Source of the DNA: Homalodisca vitripennis
Lineage: Eukaryota; Arthropoda; Insecta; Hemiptera; Cicadellidae
NCBI RefSeq assembly: GCF_021130785.1
Contig: NC_060208.1
Location: forward strand, 53,235,501-53,299,500
DNA length: 64,000 nt
Direction: 5' to 3'
Part shown: positions 17,930 through 26,726 of the stretch, in pieces
Layout of the letters: every line of letters begins with the position of its first letter
Position numbering within the stretch: the first letter of the stretch is position 1
Translations under genes and position numbers: made by a program
The notes under the pieces: model-generated
Seen by the model: only the letters and a program-made list of their open reading frames with translations
Told to the model about the DNA's origin: nothing
The model's database searches: none

Positions 17930-20900
17930 TTACATGTCAAAGTTTCCAAGTTTATTAAACTCATCTAATATATCAGATTTTGCTTCATTTTTATAGCCAT
18001 AAGGTACTGTATCGATCTTATTTTCTAGAACGATTCTCTTATCATCTTTAGCGTTCAGTGCCAGCTTGTTTATGGTAACTGTGTACAATTCATGTTTATA
18101 GCTTTTTATTACAGTCATCTCCCTAAATTCTTCTTTATCTTCGAAACAAACATCTCTTCAAGTTTTCGATATTTATTGTTTTATTTACAACGCTTCTCTT
18201 AATTCCTTTACACCTAACTGGATTTTTTTGTCTAGATATTTGTACGAGTACATCTTTGATCTTAAACCACAAAATTCTTCTAATATCTCGCCGTTCAATT
18301 CGTCTTTGAATTTCCCTATTACCTTCTTATTTTTAGTAGTGAAACATTCATGATCTTTTGGATAATCGCTCGTATCAAAGTCATCTATATTTTCTTTAAT
18401 AATTTTAAAAGGATCTCGTTTCAATTCTAGAAAATAACTGTCTGTATCCATGTAACACAGATTCAAATCTGGATCAAACTTCTTTAATTTGTTGTAATAA
18501 AACTCGTACATTAGCAATTTTGAGAGGTCGAGAACTGAAAATCCTATGTAAATCGTTTGTTAAATTTAACCTTTTGTTTGTACATGTGACTCGCTATACA
18601 GTTGTCGTCAAAGATGTTAAAGCATTTGAAATTTGTTTTCTTAGCTTGTTTCAATTGAAAATTCTTCATTTCCAAGCTTAATATCACATCTGTTTCTCAC
18701 ATTTTCCATAGATTTTCCAAAAACTGAGTTGTTCATCAGCTTATAAAAGTCCTTTTCAAAGTCGCTTGTAGCTTTGGTTCTCATGTTTGTGTTAAAATCA
18801 ATGTATTCTTTCATAAAAGGCTTCTGATCGAATGCAATAACTCTATTCACATGTTTCAAAATCATACCTTGTTCCAAATAGAACTTCAAATTTCTCGAAT
18901 GAACAACGTATTCAGTTTTATCCAGTAGAGTTGTGCAAAGTTTTGTTTTTTAAAATGTTCTGGAGCAAGAGGTAAATCCTTGTGATGTTCGTGTAAATTT
19001 GTTGGATATTCTAGATCGACTTCAAGAATATAGCCATAATCTTCGTCGCCAGTGAGTTCCAAAATTGTTTCTTGCCATTCTGCTGTTGTATACGTTTTAG
19101 GATCCATCCACTTGATATCGTTATATGGTAAATTTTGCATAAGCCCCATACCCATAAAGGTTGTTTGCATCGACGTACAACAGATAGCTTTCTGGTTTTG
19201 TCTTATCGAAATCTTTCAAATATTTGTTATTTGCTTTAACATATCGTTTAATACATTGAGAAATGCCTCCGCGAATACCTTTTTCGATCATTAAATACAT
19301 GTTATAATCGTTAATTAATTGTAATTCTATCTTCGTTAATTTTAACATAGCGTCCCATGCAAGACTGGGAGCTGTTAGATAGTGTGCCGGATCGAGTTTA
19401 TAACATTTTAAAGCAAATATTCCTAAAATTTTCAAAGATATCAGCGAGCAATAGAACATCTTGAATGTTATAGAGATCAGAGTAATTTCCAAGATTTTTC
19501 TCTTTTAATTTGTTCCAAACGCTCAAGTAGTGTTGATAATCTTTCTCAGATATGCTCTCGTCTGTCAAAAGTGAATAGAAATCTTGAATTTTCAGCTGTT
19601 CTGTGTAATCAAGTTTTTCAATACTATCGATAAATTCGTAAGGAAATATGCCTTTTCCAGATAGAATTTTAAAGATTTCTTCTTCGTCATTTGGCTGTCC
19701 TTTCTATAATTTCATTCAATATTCTTCCATCCTGTATAAAATGATTTGTATGTTTGAAGTCTTCTTTCTTTAAATTTTTCGCTAATTTTTTCGATAGATG
19801 ACGCCATGAATCTAAACGTGTCTACGAAAGAGAATTTTATGAACTTTCTAGGTTTGTCACCATCAAATTCATACCCGTATCCAGAAATTTACAGAGTAAT
19901 TTATATATCGTTCATCGGTGTTTGCAATCAAATCAACATTACCGTATTGTTTTGCCAATTCTTTTATGTACAAATGCGTATCGTAATTAGACATATTGTG
20001 ACAGAAAACGGGAATATTCTGAGGAAATTTCAAATTCAGATTACAAATTCTATGAGCTGCACCTCGAAATTTTCCAGTCAAATGACAGTGATCTCTGCAT
20101 TTTTTTGAATGCATCATAAGCAGAACTCCAATTATCTGGTAAAAACCCTAAAGTTTTTTCAGTGTCTTGATACGATATTTCTTCACAAATGTGGCAAAGA
20201 TTTGAATTTTGATACGAAATTTCTTCTTCGTCAGTCAATTTCATGGGCTTTCATGTTCTTTTGAATTATATTTTTTTAGCTATGTACTTCGATAATTTAT
20301 TGAGCTCTTCAAACAATTTTTGTAGGAACGTTCGGCAACTCTTCTTCATTTTTTGCTCGATAACATATCGGCTTGTACATACGATTGGTCACATTAGACA
20401 CTAAATATAGAGTAAAACCATAAGGAATATGCTTCTGAATCTTGGTTGTAGTCGATTTTTGCGGATTGTTTTTGCATGTGGGAATCTTCTCTAATATGCT
20501 TTCAAAATCCATATAAATAACGTAAGGATGAGAAAATTTCTTTTGATAATTAGTAAATGTTGTTGTTTGACCTGGAAACGGCATAATTGGCTTACAAACT
20601 TCATGTTGCTTGCAAATTTCTAAATGATCTGTTAAATCTCCAGATTTGTAGAAATGGCTTAAACATCTTCTGCATAGAAATTTTTTATTTTTACACTTAG
20701 ATAACTGAGAAAATACAAGTTTGTTTAAATCTGTTATCAAAACATAATGAGATTTTTTCATCTTGTTTTACATACAATAAATTGATTTCTAATTTGGCGT
20801 CATATAACTTCTGAAATTTGCAACGGAACAATATTGAGTTTTTCATCAAAACTATAGACATTTACAGACATTTTCGGATAATTATACTTTGCTTTACTGC

Positions 20901-21899
20901 TTCGTTTCTCAAATAATTGTATATCTTTTAAAGACATAGGATAGTCGAACCCAGAAAATATCTCGTCATTTACAAATTTTTCATATTGTTTTACACGTTC
21001 AGGATGAAATTTTGATTTTTCAATTGCACATCGGATAGAGTAAATAAAGCAATAGTCATCTTCATTTTTGATATTTACACAAGCTTTCTTTACCTTGATC
21101 TCTTGTGGTAAATCGATATATGATCCTGCGTTCATAAATTCGTGTTTATTAAGGCTCAAAAATCAGTTGTTTACAGCGTTTTAATGTCCCATCCAGAACC
21201 TCGATTGGATGATTTGTCTGTTCTCGATGTGTTAAATTTATTAAATTGCTTAGTAATAAAGTCGTTTACATCAAAGATCTCGTCTGCCTTTTATAGTAAA
21301 GTACATTGGACAAGTTTGTGTTTCACCGTTCACTAAAGTTTGTTCGTATTCGCATTCTAAAGAGAGATATCCTTTACTATTTTTCACAGTTTCTTGAAAT
21401 TTTTCGATTAAACTTTTAATTTCTGGGCGCAAAATAGAAAGATATTTGTAAATTGACATGAAATTGTCGTTCAAATTTGTTAAAATGTATTGTTTGAAAA
21501 GACCATGTATAGAGGATAAAAACTTCTACATCTATGATATTTTCAGGTCTTTCGTTAAGAGTTTTATCAATTTCTTCGATCATTTCAGACTTAGTTTTAT
21601 CGTTGTTTCTATGGACAATTTTTTCAGCGATTGATTGAATTTTTTCATCATTAAATAGATTGAGATCTTTTTTATCTTCCTTAAAGTTTTTCTTTAATTC
21701 ACGCAATTTTTTCTATATTGTACATATTCTCGTGACCATCGATCTGATTCTCCTCCTTAGCCCATTGTCTTAAATAATTCAATTCTTTATTATAAATTTC
21801 TTTGTTCTTCAAATGATTTTTCGAATTGTAATGACGAGTATAGTGATGCTCAAAAATGTCTTTTTTGCAGTATGGGCACTCTATCTTTTTCCGCTCCAT
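17930..21899 (-). pseudogene. POLB: Protein-primed family B DNA polymerase
   Basis: About 3.97 kb (about 1,300 codons), split over some ten frame segments. ATG 21899 opens a Cys2-His2-like finger (CPYCKKDIFEHHYTRHY). Exonuclease motifs: YMDFES (about 20500-20515) and HNMSNYDTHL (about 19970-20000), preceded by a zinc-binding CRDHCHLTGKFRGAAH. Polymerase motif A is VDANNLYG (about 19150-19175), motif B LMNNSVFGKS (about 18710-18740) and motif C YMDTDS (18437-18454). These are the hallmarks of the protein-primed pPolB of Polintons, which copies the linear genome from terminal-protein primers. The stop TAA (17930-17932) is immediately followed by the integrase ATG. Plus-strand ORFs inside it are shadows. 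The breaks make this copy inactive as read. Confidence 0.85.
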
Positions 21900-22063
21900 A
21901 TTTAAAGAGCAAAAATTTGTAAACTAAAAATTTTGAGAAGTGGTGATTTTTGTGACACTTGACACAAATCAGCACAATTTCTGGTCAAATGTTTTCAGAT
22001 TGTTCTATTTAAAGAGCAAAAATCTTTTAACTAAAATTTAGTTAAAAGATTTTTCTATAATAA
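21900..22063. promoter_or_regulatory. Divergent intergenic region with 37-bp palindrome
   Basis: This region separates the polymerase start from the right-end gene. It holds a direct repeat, ATTTAAAGAGCAAAAAT (about 21900 and 22006), the first copy overlapping the polymerase start context. A near-perfect palindrome of 37 bp (22018-22054, arms AAAAATCTTTTAACTAAA and inverse) follows, and then the TCTA box of the next gene. Confidence 0.65.
22018..22054. repeat. 37-bp near-perfect palindrome
   Basis: The arms AAAAATCTTTTAACTAAA and TTTAGTTAAAAGATTTTT match with a single central mismatch. Its last T is the first base of the TCTA box before ATG 22064. It could be an operator, a replication element or a cruciform. 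Confidence 0.8.
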
Positions 22064-22067
22064 ATGG
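22054..22067 (+). promoter_or_regulatory. TCTA start-codon motif
   Basis: TCTA, then six A/T bases, then ATGG, before the right-end gene. Member of the shared Polinton motif. Confidence 0.6.
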
Positions 22068-22380
22068 CGGCGCTGTTACAAGAGTTGAATAAGGTTGGTG
22101 AACTAAGATTCAAAGAATATAAGAAATTAGTGGAATTGGAAGAAAAAAAGAGATATAGAATCTTGAATTTGGAGAAAATGAAAGATAAATTCGGGTTTAC
22201 AATAATTGCCGAGTTGGAAGATTATAAAGTACACTTACCGAACAGATTTTTGACTGTTTTTGGATGAAAAAAAGATTAAAGAATTGAACAAAAATGAAAA
22301 ATTACACTTGGTTGTTACTGGAAAGAAGACTATTAAAGATAAAGACTGTGTTACAATTAACTTCGTGGAATAAAGATTTC
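22064..22380 (+). pseudogene. Right-end copy of the terminal small gene, frameshifted
   Basis: ATG 22064 (TCTA-N6-ATGG) opens MAALLQELNKVGELRFKEYK, a Lys/Glu-rich helix, then KDKFGFTIIAELED and HLPNRFLTV, where one extra T in a run shifts the frame and ends it at 22267. The homologous C-terminal half (VVTGKKTIKDKD) is visible to about 22380. The inverted copy at 5970-6298 matches it well, so the gene lies in both extended termini. The family is not recognised. Confidence 0.6.
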
Positions 22381-22569
22381 GAAGATTTCTGGATTTTTTC
22401 ATTAAAACAGCTTAGAAATTAGAAGCCTAACAATGAACAGTAAAACAGCTATAGATTCGGTTATTCAACATTCGAGTATTATAAATTCCACAATTTATGT
22501 TGTCATACTGTCATGAAAAATTGCTTGAATACAGTTTACCATAGTTTATTTAAGTAAATTGTATTGTGA

Positions 22570-22920
22570 ATTGTTTTTACATATTTATGGTGTATTGAAC
22601 AGTATTTGTATTGATTTTTGGGCTGTCCCAAAAGTGGTCCAGAACCGCCATATTATTATCTTGATTTTACATATTTATGGTGTATTGAACAGTATTTGTA
22701 TTGATTTTTTGGGCTGTCCCAAAAGTGGTCCAGAACCGCCATACTGTTTTGATTTTACAGATTCGTTTATTGTCCTTTAAACAGTATTTTCCCTTGATTT
22801 TCTGTCTGTCCCAAAAGTGAGCTAGAACCGCCATAACTGTTTGATTTTACAGATTCGTTTATTGTCCTTTAAACAGTATTTTCCCTTGATTTTCTGTCTG
22901 TCCCAAAAGTGTCCTAGAAC
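22570..22920. repeat. Subterminal tandem repeats, right end (4 copies)
   Basis: Four units of about 85-95 bp each contain CTGTCCCAAAAGTG and AGAACC. The outer two carry TTTATTGTCCTTTAAACAG like the left end. The inner two are a distinct subtype with TTTATGGTGTATTGAACAG. Confidence 0.85.
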
Positions 22921-22945
22921 CCTCATATTCATATCTACTTATATA

Positions 22946-23259
22946 TATAGTGATTTATAACAGTATACGGTACAACATTATTTAGGACGGGCAATTTGAG
23001 CCCTCATCAAAAATGCGTTCACTAAATTTACGTTATTATTTGAAAATAACTCGTATTTAGAATTGTTAATTCTTGATGACTGTTTTTTGGACATGCAAAA
23101 AATGGTTACTAATGTACGTAACTGTTGCTAGTAAATTGTATTTTAATTTTTATATTATATAAATTCAAAGATTTAGATTATTTTTTTAAATCATCCAGTA
23201 CATTATCAATCTAAAAAACAACAATCCAAAAACAAGCTATCAGTTTTTCTCTGGGCTCT
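22946..23259. other. AT-rich spacer, nothing recognised
   Basis: Short host or repeat DNA between the Polinton end and a LINE fragment. No gene is seen. Confidence 0.5.
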
Positions 23260-23957
23260 GAAGACGATGATTGAGGAGCAGCTGTCATGTTGGATCTCAC
23301 TATGACCGAGGAAGTTCATTCAACTAAATTCATAGGAATACACCTTGATGAAAGTTTGACCTGTGATGTTCATATCAATGATGTGTGCTCAAAATTATCC
23401 TCAGGTATTTATGTCTTGAGAAAGATGGATAAATACTGCCCTTCTAACATATTGATGACGGCGTATCATAGAATTCAACTGTCGACTCTACTTTACCTTT
23501 ATACTGTCCCTCTAAATGTGCTTAGACAAGAGGGAGTGATGTGCACGAATATGGAACTAGAAGCAGGGACAATTGTCGTACTGGGAGACACAGGACAGTA
23601 GTTTATGAATACCTGCAGTCACAGACAGGAGTTCATTTCGTTAACAGTTTGCATAATACCATAAGATTGCTCCATCGCTCAAAGTGATTAAAAACTTGGT
23701 TGAAATGCTTTTCAGCATCTCAAGCATTTTATAGTGCTGGCGGGTTTTTGGCATTTAACTGGGAGACCGCTAGAACTAGAAACAGCAGGATGACGAGTGG
23801 GAATCAATTAAATTATGAATAAGCATGGGTGAATTGTTGTTTTTTACGTCTAAATGTGATATTGTGAATAAACGGCTAAATTTTATCTCAACTTGACGGT
23901 GGCAATGTACTATAGTATATATCTACAGTCAATAAATAACTTGATTGATTGATATAT
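23260..23957 (+). pseudogene. LINE 3' fragment (Jockey/CR1-like RT C-terminus and tail)
   Basis: The frame 23287-23601 contains FIGIHLDESLTCDVHINDVC and SSGIYVLRKM, the conserved region after the RT palm in Jockey/CR1-clade elements (the LGIxLD motif). It then loses the frame. Later pieces in other frames (QAFYSAGGF and FNWETA near 23720-23770) match the far C-terminus. The 3' end is marked by AATAAATAACTTGATTGATTGAT at about 23930-23955, a tail of short TTGA repeats. It is 5'-truncated, as is usual for LINE insertions. Confidence 0.75.
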
Positions 23958-24429
23958 TCAGAATACTACGAGTAGCACAATTAGAATTATTGTCGAATTT
24001 CATGATAACTATTGTAACTGCAAAAATGTACAAGTATTATGAAAACATTGGCAACAAAGTAATAGAAAAACATTTGTTATTCTACTATGCCGCATTTATG
24101 TAGGACAAAAAATAAATGTATTTTGTATAAATGTTCACAGTAGAATATGTTTTAAAAATGTATCTACATAAAAATGATCTTAACAGATTATTTCTTGTCA
24201 AATTTTCCATTTTAATATTGTTTAATACATCATTTTCGGAGAAACTCTTTCGCTGCTATTGTCTGAGGAAAAAACAAATGAATTAAAATGCATTATAAAA
24301 CATCACACGTTGACTGCGGTAGACACAGAGTAGTAGGGAGAGTATTAGGTCTAACGCAGCATCCGGTCCAGCGATACGAATCCTCAGGTAGTATCAAGTC
24401 CGGAGTGTAAGCGTGCAATCTGATTCCTA

Positions 24430-25010
24430 ATGATATTTATAATAATATAACGGAAGATTTCAAAAAATCCGTTTTTACTAAGTTTGAACAATTTAGAAAC
24501 GAAATGCATACATTTTTAAAATGATTACTGTTTATATCAGATAAATTTGATACATCCAACAGCATGATGGAAAAAATTAAGAAGCGTTTTTGTCTTTTAC
24601 AAAAACAAAATGAAGGACTGCTCCTAAAGAATGATGTAATAAGTGGCGAAGTTGTCGAGCTGCGTGAGAAGCTGAGGAATCTCGAGTAGCTTTCAAAAAT
24701 AACGGGGAAGTCAGCAAAGTTCCAGCAACACGAGGAGAAAGTGTGATAGACTTGGTGATCGAAAAAGTGCAGTCATCAGAATGACGACAAAGAAGATTGC
24801 TGTGAGCGCACCAAATGCACCGCGTATCGTCCTACAAGAAATGACGGAAGCCTTCGTTAATCATTTATTTTCAACAGCGAAGGTACAAGGAATGAATTGC
24901 TGAATAAGTATCGTGCAAAGAAGCAACTGACAGAGATGGAGATGAACCGCTCTATAAGAGTAAATACCAAGTGTTGGGTCTTCTTTGTGTTCATAAATAA
25001 CATATTGGCT
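24430..25010 (+). pseudogene. LINE ORF1-like fragment
   Basis: Broken plus-strand frames show a Lys/Glu/Leu-rich coiled coil followed by VVELREKLRNLE. Further on come VIDLV and NKYRAKKQLTEMEMNRS near 24880-24960. This order (coiled coil, LREKLRxLE, then RAKKxLT) is typical of ORF1 proteins of Jockey/CR1-like LINEs, which bind the element RNA. Stops and shifts abound. It abuts the oppositely oriented RT fragment at 25010. Confidence 0.55.
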
Positions 25011-26340
25011 TTATACTAGTTATCGGCTTGATTTAAAATAATTTTAAAATCATTAAAAATTAAGTCTAATGAAGGTTGAGTTGTAAAAAAGTAACGTCAT
25101 CAGCAAACATAACTGATCTGAAATTGACATTAACATCTAAATCATTAACTAAGACTAAAAACAAAAGTGGGCCCAGAACAGATCCCTGTGGTACCCCATG
25201 ACAAACCTCAGCATAATTAGAGTAGGTATTATTGCTGAATACTGTTTGAAAACGATTACTGAGAGAGAAATTAAAAAGGGAATTTTCAATACAAATTATT
25301 CCATAATATTCTAACTTTTTCTACAAAATTCCCCGGTTGACGCAGTCAAACGCCCTAGAAATATCACATAATGTGGCTCCTGTAGGTAAACCTAGCTTAA
25401 ACTTGGAAAGTATGTGGGACACAAGTCCCTCGACCGCGTCGATCGTGGACATTCCACACCTAAATCCGAACTTACTCTTACTGAAAAGACTGTTAATTTC
25501 GAAAAATGAAGTTAATTGAGTTTTTAGGACGGTTTCAAACACTTTGGAAAAACAGGGGACCAGAGAGATCGCTCTGTAGCTGTTTATTTCACCGTAGTTA
25601 CCTTTCTTAAAAATAGGTACTAACTTAGACATTTTTAACTTAGCGGGAAAACTTTCCTCCAGTAGACAAGCATTTATACATTTAGCCAGAGGATGAGCTA
25701 TTGCATCGATTACACCTTTCACAATTACTGACGATATGCCATATACGTCACAGCTTCCCGAGGAATTAAACCCTGAAACCAAACGACTCACTTCACCACC
25801 AGTCACTGGACGCCAATTGAAGAGCCGGGAAGGGGCCGCCGGGGTACTGCGTTGCAGCAGATCGACAGCAGAAGATGATGGAAGAGAGAGGTTCTGTCGA
25901 ATCTCGTCCACAGCACTGATACAGTACTTACTGAAGTCCTCAGCATCGGGTTGCACATGATGTGATGGTCTATCTCTGCCGGTTTCACGATTCACAATAG
26001 TCCAAGCAGCCTTACACTTGTTATCCGCTGTATGAATGAATTCTTCATTTGACTCCCTTCTCGTAACTTGTAATAGTGCTGGAATCCGGGGGGTGGATTT
26101 CAGATCAGCAGTAACAGGAGTAGATGTGGCTTGGTGATCCTCAAAAAGATCTTTTGTAGGAGTAGGGGCCTTCTTCGGCGCCGATCCGACATTTGGAGAA
26201 TTGAGTATCTTCCCTGTCTACTAAGCACCTCTAAAAGCTTTCTGTCCAATTTTCTTGAAGATGTCGTTCATCTTGAGGTTCCTGCTGGTGAGGCGTTTGA
26301 CTGCTCAAGAGCTGTGAAACTAATACATTGACATCTACAG
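25010..26340 (-). pseudogene. LINE reverse transcriptase fragment (Jockey/CR1-like)
   Basis: The open minus frame 25995-25321 (no ATG needed) has KLVPIFKKGNYGEINSYRAI (finger motif), FGFRCGMSTIDAV, and the palm A motif CDISRAFDCV. After a shift at a run of A near 25320 the palm B motif GVPQGSVLGPL (about 25190) and palm C FADDV (about 25095) follow. All key residues of the RT active site are therefore present but in two frames. Sequence upstream (25996-26340) reads as linker, with RRESNEEFI and KCKAAWTIVNRETG. Endonuclease and 3' tail are absent from this piece. Confidence 0.8.
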
Positions 26341-26726
26341 CCTCAAAAGAACGGGTAAGGAAGATATGAAAAACCAAAGTAGATGTAAGGTTGGTTAAAA
26401 TTGACAACACTAATTCAATAAACGGTATTCATTTATAATTTCTCGTATGAAGCTAAAATTAAAATTATTTTTTACAGTAAAATTATTTTTACTGTAACAC
26501 ACCACATAACAAAGAATGAATTTTACAGACAACTTAAATATGTATTTTTCTCAAATGAGAGTAATAAGATTATATTATATGCCAATGTTAGGAGATTAAG
26601 GAAGAACTTTCCCTAATTTTTCTTCTTTTCTTTTCTCTTAGAACTTAGAGAAATAAAATAAAAATATTAGCATTATTGCTCTAAGTGAAGTCTGAACAAA
26701 TAATGATTAAACAAACTTTTTAAAAA

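Larger units (their letters stand above)
5611..22939. mobile_element. Polinton/Maverick (adintovirus-like) element, essentially full length
   Basis: The ends are AGTAGATATGAATATGAGGG and its exact inverse, flanked by TATATA on both sides (5605-5610 and 22940-22945). This fits the 6-bp target duplication and 5'-AG termini of Polintons, although the left flank lies in a longer TA run, so the duplication cannot be separated from it. Inside are the Polinton hallmark genes: protein-primed DNA polymerase B, retrovirus-like integrase, FtsK/HerA ATPase, adenain-type protease, double-jelly-roll capsid candidate and penton candidate, with further virion and zinc-finger genes. At 17.3 kb it has the usual length. 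Frameshifts in nearly all genes and a SINE-like insertion near 7100-7680 suggest an inactive copy. Confidence 0.95.
22060..22939. repeat. Right extended terminal inverted repeat of the Polinton
   Basis: Inverted counterpart of 5611-6298, longer because of the extra subterminal repeat copy and indels. Terminal bases 22840-22939 mirror 5611-5710 closely. Confidence 0.8.
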
